A stretch of 64,000 nt of DNA. It comes from Candidatus Desulfovibrio trichonymphae (GTDB lineage Bacteria > Desulfobacterota > Desulfovibrionia > Desulfovibrionales > Desulfovibrionaceae). The stretch lies in NCBI RefSeq assembly GCF_002355955.1, contig NZ_AP017368.1:821001-885000 (forward strand). Direction: 5' to 3'. The translations under genes were made by a program, and so were the position numbers. Shown here in pieces: positions 9,575 through 20,028 of this stretch. Numbering within the stretch: position 1 is the stretch's first letter; every line of letters begins with the position of its first letter. The notes below the pieces were generated by a model. It made no database searches and had not been told where the DNA came from. It worked only from the letters and a program-made list of their open reading frames with translations.

Positions 9575-11470
9575 TCATTGCGCGCCGCGCGCAGGCGTGT
9601 CTTGCGCGGGCCCGAAAATGTGATCGTAAATTTTTTTCGCTATCGGCCCGGCCACGCTGGAGCCGCCGCCGCCGTGCTCCACCATCACAACAACAACATA
9701 GGTTCTGCCGTTTTTGGAACCCCAGGTGGCTATCCAGGCATGGTCACGCTGTGTGTATTCCATTTCAGACGTTCGCAACCGACGGTCACCGGCGCCCATT
9801 TTCAGCTTGACCACCTGGGCTGTGCCGGTTTTGCCGCCCATGTCTGCGTCTCTGCGGTAAACAACGTGCGCCGTGCCGGCGGACGCTGTTTTTCGCATTG
9901 CGCCGACAATAAAGTTTCTGGTCTCCGCCTTTGCCGGCAGCCGCCCTGTGACAACACGTCCGTCGTTTTCCAGAAGTTGGGGTTTGAGCATATCGCCTCC
10001 GTTCAGCAGCGCCGAAACATACACGGCGATCTGCACGGGCGTGACCAGAGTAAATCCCTGCCCGATGGAAGTGTTGTATGTTTCTCCACGCACCCAGGCT
10101 CTGCCGAAACGGCGCCACTTCCATTCCCGGGAAGGAACAAGGCCTGAACGTTCATGCGGCAGGCTGATGCCGGTGGGGCGCCCGAAGCCGCTGGCCTTGG
10201 CGAATTCTTCTATCTTGTCAATGCCGATCCGTTCGGCCATGAGATAAAAATAAACGTCACAGGAATTGGTGATGGCGCTTTCCATATTGACGCTGCCGTG
10301 TCCGCCGTGTTTCCAGCAGCGGAAAACCTGATTGCCCAGCGTAACTTCGCCGGGGCAGAACACAGTTTCACGGGGGGATATACCACGTTCCAGAAACAGG
10401 GCTGTCATAAGCAGCTTCCAGACAGAACCGGGGGGATAAACGCTTTGTATTACGCGGTTTTGCAGCGGAAAGCGGTTGCTTGTGCGCAGAGCGTCCCAGT
10501 CACGCTTGGAGATGCCTGTCGAGAAAAGATTGTTGTCATAGGCGGGCGAGGTAACAAACGCGCGCAGTTTGCCGGAATCCGGCTCCATGACGACAGCGCA
10601 GCCGGCCTCGCCGCCAAACGCCTCCCAAGACGCCTGCTGAAGGGCGAGGTTGATGGAGAGGTTCATTTCATTCCCGCTGCGCGGTTCTTCGCGCAGGGCT
10701 TTGCCGAGCATGCGCGCGTGGGCGTCCACTTCTACATCATACAGGCCTTTCTGGCCGCGCAGCTGTTTTTCCAGTTCCAGTTCCAGACCCTGTTTGCCCA
10801 CCAGATCGCCCATGGCCAACGTTTCATCGGCAGCCATTTCTTTTTCATTGACTTCAGCCACATAGCCGAGCACATGCGCAAACATATCTTTTTCCGGATA
10901 ATTGCGCTTTGTCCGCACGACAACTTTTAGGCCCGGCCATGCGTATATTTCTGATTCAATGAGGGCAACCAGATCAAAATTGATGTCGGTGAGCAGCAGA
11001 AGCGGCTCAAAGGCTTTTACCTTGAAACGATCCTGCTGGTATTTTTCCCATATCTGTGAAAGGGGGATGCCGGACCAAACGCTGATCTGCGTCAGTGTGA
11101 CCGGGATGTCACGGCAGTCTTCACGCACTAGGGAGAGAGCCCAGGCTGTGCGGTTGTCTGCCAGCACCTTGTCGTTGTTGTCCAGAATACGGCCGCGCGG
11201 CGCGAAAATACGTTCATGGCGCAGGCGGTTTCCATGCGCCTGCCGCGCGAACTCGTCGCCGTGGTGGATTTGCAGATACCACAGGCGCGTCACCAATACA
11301 AAAAAGAGCATGCCCACCAGCACCTGCAACAGAATAACGCCGTTGCGCGGCGGCTGGTAGCGTTCGTTTTCCATATAAATTTTCAGCCAAGCGCGAAACA
11401 CGCTCCCGCGGGGCTGATTTTCTGCGATGTCCGACGAAGGCGGCGTGTTATTATTTTTCAGCATCGTCAT
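9575..11470 (-). CDS. mrdA: Penicillin-binding protein 2, elongation-specific transpeptidase
   Basis: Class B PBP, 631 residues, the transpeptidase partner of RodA. One N-terminal transmembrane helix spans about residues 45-66. A pedestal domain follows, then the transpeptidase domain with active-site 'SVWK' (SxxK), 'SCD' (the SxN equivalent usual in PBP2), and 'KTG' in 'GGKTGTAQV'. The start overlaps the end of mreD by about 20 bases. A second possible start is ATG 11464. Target of mecillinam-type drugs in other bacteria. Confidence 0.95.
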   Translation of the reverse strand: MTMLKNNNTPPSSDIAENQPRGSVFRAWLKIYMENERYQPPRNGVILLQVLVGMLFFVLVTRLWYLQIHHGDEFARQAHGNRLRHERIFAPRGRILDNNDKVLADNRTAWALSLVREDCRDIPVTLTQISVWSGIPLSQIWEKYQQDRFKVKAFEPLLLLTDINFDLVALIESEIYAWPGLKVVVRTKRNYPEKDMFAHVLGYVAEVNEKEMAADETLAMGDLVGKQGLELELEKQLRGQKGLYDVEVDAHARMLGKALREEPRSGNEMNLSINLALQQASWEAFGGEAGCAVVMEPDSGKLRAFVTSPAYDNNLFSTGISKRDWDALRTSNRFPLQNRVIQSVYPPGSVWKLLMTALFLERGISPRETVFCPGEVTLGNQVFRCWKHGGHGSVNMESAITNSCDVYFYLMAERIGIDKIEEFAKASGFGRPTGISLPHERSGLVPSREWKWRRFGRAWVRGETYNTSIGQGFTLVTPVQIAVYVSALLNGGDMLKPQLLENDGRVVTGRLPAKAETRNFIVGAMRKTASAGTAHVVYRRDADMGGKTGTAQVVKLKMGAGDRRLRTSEMEYTQRDHAWIATWGSKNGRTYVVVVMVEHGGGGSSVAGPIAKKIYDHIFGPAQDTPARGAQ

Positions 11471-11927
11471 CAGTTCTGAGCCATTGCCGCGTCATGGAGA
11501 GCACGCGCCAGACAACCTGCAGAAAAAGCGCCTGAACAAGGCTTTTATCAAGTGTTTCCTGGATATTGAACGTCAAATTTTGCAATGGTGCCATAAGCCA
11601 GTCGATGGCATAACAGGGCGCTGCAAGACAGGCGGAAAGCAGAAAAACAAAGATAAAGCTTTTCACCTCAAACAGCCATTGCCCCAGCTTGAAAAGCACT
11701 ATCACCATGGCGTACCACACAACGGTCCCGCCAAAAAAACGCGTGCCCATGCCTTCCTGGAGGCTGATAAAGAGCGGCAGCAGCCAGAACATATTTTTGT
11801 AGTCACGCTCCTGCAGCAGAATGAGCAGACCTGCGACCAGAACGTCCAGGCCGGGCACAAACGCCTGCAGCACGATGGCGGCAGGGATGAACAGAGCCCA
11901 CCAGCACAGGTTGCGTGCTCTGTTCAT
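11451..11927 (-). CDS. mreD: Rod shape-determining protein MreD-like
   Basis: A small polytopic inner-membrane protein of 158 residues with about five hydrophobic segments. The family's sequence is weakly conserved. The call rests on size, topology and its place between mreC and mrdA. Its ATG overlaps the mreC stop (ATGA) and its own end overlaps mrdA, so the four proteins are probably translated in a coupled series. Confidence 0.85.
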   Translation of the reverse strand: MNRARNLCWWALFIPAAIVLQAFVPGLDVLVAGLLILLQERDYKNMFWLLPLFISLQEGMGTRFFGGTVVWYAMVIVLFKLGQWLFEVKSFIFVFLLSACLAAPCYAIDWLMAPLQNLTFNIQETLDKSLVQALFLQVVWRVLSMTRQWLRTDDDAEK

Positions 11928-12819
11928 TGTGCTGTGGCCGCCGGCGGCGCGGGCTGGCCCATGGGCCGTATGGGGCCGTGGTCAGGCGCCTCCGGCGGAC
12001 GCGCGACGTCGACAGAAGCAAGCAGGATCACTTCTTCAAGGTGACGCAAGTCCACCATGGACTCGGCTTCCACGGCCATGAATTGCGTGTAGTCAGAGGG
12101 AGCAACGCTGGTCACGCGGGCCACGGGAATACCCTTGGGGTATTTTTTGTCCAGACCGGATGTAAGCAGCACTTCATCCTGTTTGATATTGGCGTCGCGC
12201 TGCACGAAGTTGACTTCAAGGTTTTGTCCGGGGCCACGGCCCGCCAGAATGCCGAAGGCGCGGCTTGTCTGGGAAAAGACAGCGATGCGGCTGTTTTGAT
12301 CTGTCAGCAGCAGCACGGTGGACGTGTGCGGGCTTGCCCGCAGCACACGCCCCACAAGGCCGTTGTGGGTGACAAGCGGTGTGCCGGGCCGCGCTTCCGT
12401 TACATAACCGCGGTTTATGGTAATGCTGTCCAGCACGGCGTTGGGCCCCATGCGGCCGGCAATCACGCGCGCGCCCACCGGCCGCAAGCTTGCGTACTTG
12501 GGCAGGTCTATGAGTTCGCGCAGACGTTTGAGTTCGGCAAGGTCCTCGCCCACGGCCTGAAAGCGGGATTCCATATTCCGAAGTTCGGTTTTGAGACGTT
12601 CATTTTCTTCCCGTGTATTGACGATATCAAAATAACGCCGCCAAAAGCCCGCAACCGAGTCCTGTATGGAACGCAACGGTGCCAAGGCGGAACCTGCGAG
12701 CTCAAGACCGATGTTGGCGGCAATATCGTCCAGCGTGCGGGTGCGCTGGTTCCAAGTGTACATACCCAGGAAGAGGATGAGCAGTATTCCCGCGAGAATT
12801 AGAACACGCCGCGACGTCA

Positions 12820-12820
<1 letters not shown>
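11924..12820 (-). CDS. mreC: Rod shape-determining protein MreC
   Basis: A bitopic periplasmic scaffold of 298 residues that links cytoplasmic MreB to the wall-synthesis enzymes. An N-terminal membrane helix (about residues 6-22) precedes a coiled-coil stretch (about 70-110, rich in Glu/Leu/Arg). A beta-rich periplasmic core follows with 'GLVGRVL' near residue 155. The C-terminal tail is Pro/Ala-rich. The GTG start at 12820 shares one base with the mreB stop (TAGTG). Confidence 0.94.
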
Positions 12821-14134
<1,314 letters not shown>

Positions 14135-14920
14135 ATGACGAAAATTTTTACAAACGACATAAGCTTTCATGAACAGTGGTTCCTGCAGTACGCCGCGCGC
14201 GAGTGCGCCAAAGAACAGGAAGACCCTGCTCCTCTTGATTTAAAAATCCGGCATACACAGACGGTTTTTGCCATCGCCCGTCGCATTGCGGCAAGCGTGT
14301 CTTTCACGCCCGATCAGACCAGGGCCTGTCTTTTGGCGGCGCTTTATCATGATATGGCTCGTTTTGAGCAATATTTGCAATACCGCACGTTCAAAGACAA
14401 GGAATCCTGCAATCACGGCCTTCTGGGCGTTAAAATTCTCAAGCGTGAAGCCCGTCTTGCAGAAGAGGGCGCCGTTGTGCAGCGCATGGTGCTTGCGGCT
14501 GTCGGACTGCACAACCGTTTCGCCCTGCCCGCCGGTTTGCCGGACAAAATCTGCAGGGTCGCGCATGTTGTGCGCGACGCGGACAAGCTGGACATTCTGC
14601 GTATCATGGCTGAGCATCTGTCCGGCCAAGCGCCGTACAAGCCGACCGTTGTGCTAAATTTGCCGGACGAGCCGGCGCTGTGCGGAGCGGCTGTACTGAA
14701 AGCCGCCGTGGAAGGCCGCGTCGCGGCCTATTGCGAACTGCGCAGTGTGAATGATTTTCGCGTATTGCTCGGCACATGGTTTTTTGACCTGCATTTTCAA
14801 AGCAGCAGACGTCAGTTTATAGAAGACGGGCACGCCGCACGCATACTTACGGCACTGCCTGACGCGCCGCCATACGGCACGGCACGGAAACTGCTGCTGA
14901 AACGGCTTGGGGCGAAGTAA
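14135..14920 (+). CDS. HD superfamily metal-dependent phosphohydrolase
   Basis: A 261-residue HD-domain protein. The first metal-ligand histidine is in 'HTQTVFAIARRI' near residue 33, followed by the 'YHDMARF' HD doublet near residue 72. Further His and Asp residues ('NHGLLG', 'VRDADKLDIL') complete the expected site. The substrate cannot be told from sequence. It is monocistronic by position, with mreB divergent and surE convergent. Confidence 0.8.
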   Translation: MTKIFTNDISFHEQWFLQYAARECAKEQEDPAPLDLKIRHTQTVFAIARRIAASVSFTPDQTRACLLAALYHDMARFEQYLQYRTFKDKESCNHGLLGVKILKREARLAEEGAVVQRMVLAAVGLHNRFALPAGLPDKICRVAHVVRDADKLDILRIMAEHLSGQAPYKPTVVLNLPDEPALCGAAVLKAAVEGRVAAYCELRSVNDFRVLLGTWFFDLHFQSSRRQFIEDGHAARILTALPDAPPYGTARKLLLKRLGAK

Positions 14921-14948
14921 GCAAACAGCAACGGCAATAAACAGCCGG

Positions 14949-15713
14949 TTACGGCGTGTCGGCGGCAAGACCGCTCAGCGCCGCGAGCCCTTCATGGTCG
15001 GTAAATTCAAAACGCAGCGGGGTTATGGTGATATAGCCCCTGTTAAGCATCTCCTTGTCTGAACCTGCGTTGATGGTGTGCAGCGGAATTTCGCCTTCCA
15101 GCCACCAGTAGGGAGCGCCTCGCGGATCTTTGTGCTCAAGGTAAACGTTTTTCCACACGGCGCTGGTCTGCGGACAGGGTTTTATCCCCTTTGCCGCGTC
15201 AAGCCCGCCCGCCGGATAGTTAACGTTCACCACCCTGCGCGCGGCAAGCAGGGTCCAGTCTATACGGGCGGCGAGCGCCACAACATGCCTCGCCTGCGGC
15301 AGCAGATCCACGCTCGCCTTATGGTCGTCGTGAGACACGGCAAGACTCGGAAGTTCTTCAAGCGCCGCCTCTGTGGCTGCCCCCACAGTGCCGGAATAGA
15401 GAATGTCCGGCCCGACATTAGGGCCGGCGTTGATGCCCGAGATGACAAGATCCGGTTTTTGGGGCAACAGACGCGCCAGCGCCAGCTTGACGCAGTCTGT
15501 AGGAGTGCCGTACACGCCGAGACCGAAAAAGGCGGGCTCCACAATTTCCACGACGCGCACAGGCTCAAAAACCGTGAGAGAATGCCCCACGCCTGACTGC
15601 TGACGCATGGGCGCAACCACACGCACATTGTGGCCGGATTCCAGCAGCGCCGCATAGAGCGCTCTGATGCCTCTGGCGCGGATGCCGTCGTCGTTGGTCA
15701 AAAGAACGTCCAT
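14949..15713 (-). CDS. surE: 5'-nucleotidase SurE
   Basis: Metal-dependent nucleoside-5'-monophosphate phosphatase (survival protein E), 254 residues. The N-terminal 'LLTNDDG' at residues 4-10 supplies the metal-binding DD pair. 'SGINAGPNVG' near residue 91 and 'YSGTVGAA' near residue 106 are also family hallmarks. ATG 15713 is the conserved start (MDVLLTNDDG), with 'gagg' upstream. A longer frame upstream is not supported. The gene is divergent from the exonuclease at 15773. Confidence 0.95.
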   Translation of the reverse strand: MDVLLTNDDGIRARGIRALYAALLESGHNVRVVAPMRQQSGVGHSLTVFEPVRVVEIVEPAFFGLGVYGTPTDCVKLALARLLPQKPDLVISGINAGPNVGPDILYSGTVGAATEAALEELPSLAVSHDDHKASVDLLPQARHVVALAARIDWTLLAARRVVNVNYPAGGLDAAKGIKPCPQTSAVWKNVYLEHKDPRGAPYWWLEGEIPLHTINAGSDKEMLNRGYITITPLRFEFTDHEGLAALSGLAADTP

Positions 15714-15772
15714 TTGACAATACCTCGGAAAGAAGGAAAATATATGCGTAAACTGCACAATGGAAGAGTATT

Positions 15773-16804
15773 ATGGAAAAAGGCTGTTACGTCAAAGACA
15801 TTACCCCGGCTGCGGAAGCGCGCGGTCTGTTTGTAGTCAGTCATGCGGTTCAGAGCCAGTCGCGCAACGGGCCCTATTGGCGATTGACCTTGGACGACGC
15901 CAGCGGCAGCCTGGAAGCCAAAATATGGCATCCTTTAAGCGCCGAGTTCAGCAATATCCCCACAGGTTCCCTCGTTTGGGCAGAGGGTCGGGCCGGTCTG
16001 TACCGTGAACAGATACAGCTCACGGTAGATCAGATGCGCATCCTTTCCCCCAGGGAGGCTGAAGAAGCGGACAAGGCCGCTCTGTTGCCGCACGGACCGT
16101 ATGATCCTGACGCCATGCTGGAAGAATTGCTCGCGCTGGTAAAGGAAGAATTTCACTACTCCCCCTGGCGCAAACTGGCGTTTTCCGTTTTCAAAAATCA
16201 GGAGCTGCGCTCGGCCTTCCGTGTTTGCCCGGCGGCCAAAAGCATACATCACGCGTACATGGGTGGTCTTTTGGAGCACACGTTGAGCGTGTTCAAACTT
16301 TGCCGGCGCATTGCGGAGCAATACCCGGAATTAGACCGGCAAACGCTGCTCTGCGGCGCGCTTTTTCACGACCTCGGCAAAATTCGCGAATTTTCCGGCG
16401 GCATCACCAACGATTATACATGTGAGGGACGTCTTTTAGGGCATCTGGAACTGGGCATTGAACTGCTTGTCCCGCATATGGCCGCCTCTGGTCTTGAAGA
16501 AGACCTCCAACGCCATTTGAAACATCTTATTTTAAGCCATCACGGCGAACCGGAATTCGGCGCCGCGCGACCGCCCCACACGCCTGAAGCTTTTGCCCTG
16601 CACCATGCCGACAATCTGGACGCCAAAATGGCGCAATGCCGGGGTCTGTTCGCTCATCTGGGCGAAGACGGGCAAGACTGGACGCCGTGGCAGTCATCAC
16701 TGGGCAGGCAGATGCACCGGGCCGCGCGCACGCCTGAAACCCCAGCCGCCACAGGCCGCAAAAAAGCGCCGAGGGAAGCATGTTTATCTCTTTTGAAGGC
16801 ATAG
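15773..16804 (+). CDS. 3'-5' exoribonuclease YhaM family protein
   Basis: A 343-residue protein with an N-terminal OB-fold nucleic-acid-binding domain (about residues 10-95) and a C-terminal HD nuclease domain. The HD site is visible as 'HHAYMGGLLEHTLSV' near 160 and 'FHDLGKIREF' near 200, with 'HHGEPEFG' near 252. This layout matches YhaM/CBF1-type 3'-5' exoribonucleases. 'ggaagag' lies just before ATG 15773. Its end overlaps tmk by 25 bases, so the two are co-translated. Confidence 0.85.
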   Translation: MEKGCYVKDITPAAEARGLFVVSHAVQSQSRNGPYWRLTLDDASGSLEAKIWHPLSAEFSNIPTGSLVWAEGRAGLYREQIQLTVDQMRILSPREAEEADKAALLPHGPYDPDAMLEELLALVKEEFHYSPWRKLAFSVFKNQELRSAFRVCPAAKSIHHAYMGGLLEHTLSVFKLCRRIAEQYPELDRQTLLCGALFHDLGKIREFSGGITNDYTCEGRLLGHLELGIELLVPHMAASGLEEDLQRHLKHLILSHHGEPEFGAARPPHTPEAFALHHADNLDAKMAQCRGLFAHLGEDGQDWTPWQSSLGRQMHRAARTPETPAATGRKKAPREACLSLLKA

Positions 16805-17433
16805 ACGGTTCCGGCAAATCTACAGTGATACGCATGCTTGCAGAATATTTGCAGCACTCCGGGTATAAACCCCTGCTTACCCGTGAGCCCGGCGGCTGTA
16901 CCCTTGGGCACAGCCTGCGTCCGATTCTGCTGAACGCCCGTACAAGCGGGCTTTCCTGCCGGGCCGAGCTCTATCTTTTTCTTGCTGACCGGGCGCAGCA
17001 TGTGCGCGAGGTTATACGCCCGGCGCTGAAGGCTGGTCAGATTGTGCTCTGTGATCGCTATACTGATTCAACACTGGCGTATCAGGGCTATGGACGGGGC
17101 CTTAACCCTGAGCATCTGCGCCGCATTAATGAAATGGCCACCGGCGGCCTTCTGCCGGACCTGACCCTGCTTCTGAACCTGCCTGTACACTGCGGCCTTA
17201 CGCGGGCCGTGCAGCGTAACCGGGAGGAAGGCACCGTGCTTTCCGAAGGGCGTTTTGACGCGGAAAGTCAGGCCTTTCACGAAGTTGTGCGTCAAGGTTA
17301 CCTTGCCCTTGCTGCCGAAGAATCCTCACGTTTTGTCATTATAGATGCGGCGCGACCGGCTGGCGACGTCGTTCTGCAATGTCTTTCGGCTGTGGAAAAC
17401 GTCTTGCGGCAGCGCGGCAAGGGTCTGGATTAA
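16780..17433 (+). CDS. tmk: Thymidylate kinase
   Basis: Phosphorylates dTMP to dTDP for DNA synthesis; 217 residues. The P-loop 'EGIDGSGKST' is at residues 5-14. The 'DRYTDSTLAYQGYGRG' substrate motif is near residue 95, and the lid with 'R..EEG' is near 145. 'gagggaagc' precedes ATG 16780. It overlaps the upstream exonuclease gene and lies 25 bp before the HDAC-fold gene, so all may be on one transcript. Confidence 0.95.
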   Translation: MFISFEGIDGSGKSTVIRMLAEYLQHSGYKPLLTREPGGCTLGHSLRPILLNARTSGLSCRAELYLFLADRAQHVREVIRPALKAGQIVLCDRYTDSTLAYQGYGRGLNPEHLRRINEMATGGLLPDLTLLLNLPVHCGLTRAVQRNREEGTVLSEGRFDAESQAFHEVVRQGYLALAAEESSRFVIIDAARPAGDVVLQCLSAVENVLRQRGKGLD

Positions 17434-17458
17434 TCCTGCAACGTCATCATCACAGCTT

Positions 17459-18823
17459 ATGCGCACTGAACAAAACGCCTTTCCGCAGCTTTTGCCGCAT
17501 GAAGAATCCACTCATGCCGGTCGGTTGGGAGTGGTCTTTTTTCCGGCTTTTGACTGGGCCATTTCCGCAACACACCCGGAACGCGAAGAACGACTGCTTT
17601 ACACCTGCGACCAGTTACATGAAGAAGGCCTTTTCGACATTCCCGGCATCACCGAATACCGGCCGAATTTCACCGAGCAGGCCGATCTGGCGCGTGCGCA
17701 TTTTTGTCTGCCGAACGTCGCGGCCGTCAGCACGGATTCGCATCTGGCCTCCGCCGGCGCGGCTGTCACGGCCGCCCGTCTTGTGCTGGAAAAAAAGGCG
17801 GACAAGGCCTTTGCCCTCGCGCGGCCGCCGGGCCACCATGCCATGCGTGTGGTCCACGGCAATCGCGGCTTCTGCAACATCAACAATGAAGCCGTCATGG
17901 TGGAATATGTCCGCGATCACTGGCCACATCCGGAAGGCCGTCCCCTGCGCATCGCCATTGTGGATACCGACGTGCACCACGGTGACGGCAGTCAGGACAT
18001 ATTCTGGAATGATCCGCACACGCTTTTCATTTCCCTGCATCAGGACGGCCGCACCTTGTATCCCGGCAGCGGCTTTCCGGGTGAATGCGGCGGTCCGGGA
18101 GCCCTTGGCCGTACGATAAACATTCCCCTGCCGCCGGAGACGGCGGATGAGGGATACCTGTACGCCGTCAAAAACGCCGTGCTGCCGATTCTTGCTGAAT
18201 TTAAACCTGATCTCGTCATTAATTCCGCCGGGCAGGACAATCACTTCAGCGACCCCCTGGCCAACATGCGGCTCTCCGCCCAAGGCTACGCAGCCTTAAA
18301 CCGTGCACTTAATCCGGATATTGCCGTGCTGGAAGGCGGGTACGCTATCCGCGGTGCGTTGCCGTATGTTAACATGGGCATTTGCCTCGCGCTGGCGGGG
18401 CTGCCTTTTGAAGACATTCGCGAGCCGGATTGGCGGCCGGAATCCGTTCGTCAGCGCCCTGAAACAAGCCGCTGTATTGCCGGCATATGCGACAAGGCCT
18501 TGCGGATGTATCGTCGCCCTCCTGTCAGACCCACAGAAGGGCAGGAAGAAGACGGCTGGTGGACGCGGCGCAGACATATTTTTTACGACACAGACATGCT
18601 GCGCGAAAGTCAGCATGAAGGCTGGCGGCTGTGCGCGGACTGTTCCGGCCTGGGACGCATTGAAACAAGCTCGGAACGCGTGGCGCGTTCTCTGTGCATT
18701 CTCATCCCGCGCCATGCCTGCCCGCGCTGCCGAGAGGAAGGCGCGGCCTTGGCGGAAAAAGGCCACAGCAGCGCACGCTACGCGCATGTGCTTATGATTG
18801 ATCACAATAAAAAGGAAGCGTGA
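17459..18823 (+). CDS. HDAC-fold deacetylase / acetylpolyamine amidohydrolase family protein with C-terminal Cys cluster
   Basis: A zinc amidohydrolase of the arginase-deacetylase fold, 454 residues. Catalytic features: 'RPPGHHA' (tandem His) near residue 122 and the zinc ligands in 'DTDVHHGDG' near 165. A C-terminal extension of about 110 residues carries two CxxC pairs ('CADC', 'CPRC') that could bind a second zinc. Start ATG 17459 lacks a clear ribosome-binding site. Its stop overlaps the start of the carboxyspermidine dehydrogenase gene (TGATG). That coupling suggests the substrate is an acetylated polyamine rather than a protein; this is inference from context. Confidence 0.85.
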   Translation: MRTEQNAFPQLLPHEESTHAGRLGVVFFPAFDWAISATHPEREERLLYTCDQLHEEGLFDIPGITEYRPNFTEQADLARAHFCLPNVAAVSTDSHLASAGAAVTAARLVLEKKADKAFALARPPGHHAMRVVHGNRGFCNINNEAVMVEYVRDHWPHPEGRPLRIAIVDTDVHHGDGSQDIFWNDPHTLFISLHQDGRTLYPGSGFPGECGGPGALGRTINIPLPPETADEGYLYAVKNAVLPILAEFKPDLVINSAGQDNHFSDPLANMRLSAQGYAALNRALNPDIAVLEGGYAIRGALPYVNMGICLALAGLPFEDIREPDWRPESVRQRPETSRCIAGICDKALRMYRRPPVRPTEGQEEDGWWTRRRHIFYDTDMLRESQHEGWRLCADCSGLGRIETSSERVARSLCILIPRHACPRCREEGAALAEKGHSSARYAHVLMIDHNKKEA

Positions 18824-20025
18824 TGGCAAATATTCTGATTATCGGCGCGGGCGGCGTCGGCAGTGTTGTTGCGCATAAATGCGCCGAAGCTGCAAAAAAA
18901 ACAGGCGTTTTTGAAAAAATTACGCTGGCCGCGCGCACGCTTTCGCGCTGTGAAAAAGCGGCGCAAAACGTTCAAGCGCGCCTTGGCGTCAGCGTGGGCA
19001 CAGCCCGTGTGAACGCGAACAATATGCAGGATCTCTACAGTCTCATCCATGCCGTCAAGGCGGATATTGTTTGTAATGTGGCGCTGCCCTATCAGAATCT
19101 GCATATTATGGACGCCTGCCTTGCCTGCGGCGCGCATTATATTGATACAGCCAATTATGAACCAGAGGACACGGCAAAATTTGAATACAAGTGGCAATGG
19201 AAGTACGCCGGTCGCTTTCGCAAAGCGGGGCTGACCTCGCTGCTGGGCTCCGGCTTTGACCCAGGCGTGACCAATGTTTTTGCGGCTTGGGTTATGAAGC
19301 ACAAACTGGACGAAGTGCATGTGCTCGACATTATTGACTGTAATGACGGCGATCACGGCAGGCCTTTTGCCACCAACTTCAACCCGGAGATCAATATTCG
19401 CGAGGTGACGGCACGCGGCCGTTATTGGGAACGCGGCGAATGGGTGAAGACAGACCCGCTCGCATGGTCAATGGAATATGATTTTCCGGACGGCATAGGT
19501 CGTAAAAAATGCTTTCTGCTGTATCATGAAGAGCTGGAATCGCTTGTCACGCATTTGCAGGGCCTGCGGCGGGCGCGCTTTTGGATGACGTTTTCAGAAA
19601 ATTACCTGAACCATCTCAAAGTGCTCGGCAATGTGGGCATGACCGGCACCACGCCAGTCCGTTTTGAAGGACGGGACATCGTCCCTGTGCGGTTTTTGGC
19701 GGCTCTTTTGCCTGATCCGGCTTCGCTCGGCCCTGTCACCAGGGGCAAAACCTGTATCGGCAATCTTATGCGCGGCTTGAAAGACGGGCAGGAGAAAAAC
19801 GTTTACATTTACAATACCTGCGATCATGAAGCCTGCTTTGCCGAAGTCGGCGCCCAAGCTGTTTCCTATACCACGGGCGTGCCGGCCATGATAGGGACAA
19901 AACTCATTGCCGAAGGCACATGGCGCAGACCCGGCGTGTGGAACATGGAACAGTTTGATCCGGATCCTTTCATGCATGACCTCGCAACGTATGGCCTGCC
20001 CTGGCAGTGCGTGGATGCGGCATAG
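18823..20025 (+). CDS. Carboxy(nor)spermidine dehydrogenase (saccharopine dehydrogenase-like)
   Basis: Condenses aspartate semialdehyde with putrescine or diaminopropane in the alternative polyamine pathway. The 400-residue protein starts with a dinucleotide-binding motif 'IGAGGVGSVV' at residues 6-15. The saccharopine-dehydrogenase fold follows, with 'GFDPGVTNVFAAW' near residue 144. 'aaaggaagc' precedes ATG 18823, which overlaps the upstream stop. Only three bases separate it from the decarboxylase gene. Lysine-pathway saccharopine dehydrogenase is the alternative, but the neighbour argues for polyamines. Confidence 0.92.
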   Translation: MANILIIGAGGVGSVVAHKCAEAAKKTGVFEKITLAARTLSRCEKAAQNVQARLGVSVGTARVNANNMQDLYSLIHAVKADIVCNVALPYQNLHIMDACLACGAHYIDTANYEPEDTAKFEYKWQWKYAGRFRKAGLTSLLGSGFDPGVTNVFAAWVMKHKLDEVHVLDIIDCNDGDHGRPFATNFNPEINIREVTARGRYWERGEWVKTDPLAWSMEYDFPDGIGRKKCFLLYHEELESLVTHLQGLRRARFWMTFSENYLNHLKVLGNVGMTGTTPVRFEGRDIVPVRFLAALLPDPASLGPVTRGKTCIGNLMRGLKDGQEKNVYIYNTCDHEACFAEVGAQAVSYTTGVPAMIGTKLIAEGTWRRPGVWNMEQFDPDPFMHDLATYGLPWQCVDAA

Positions 20026-20028
20026 GCT

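Noticed and set aside
11915..12802. 295-codon frame antisense to mreC
   Set aside because: Shadow of a firmly identified gene; no start signal or family.
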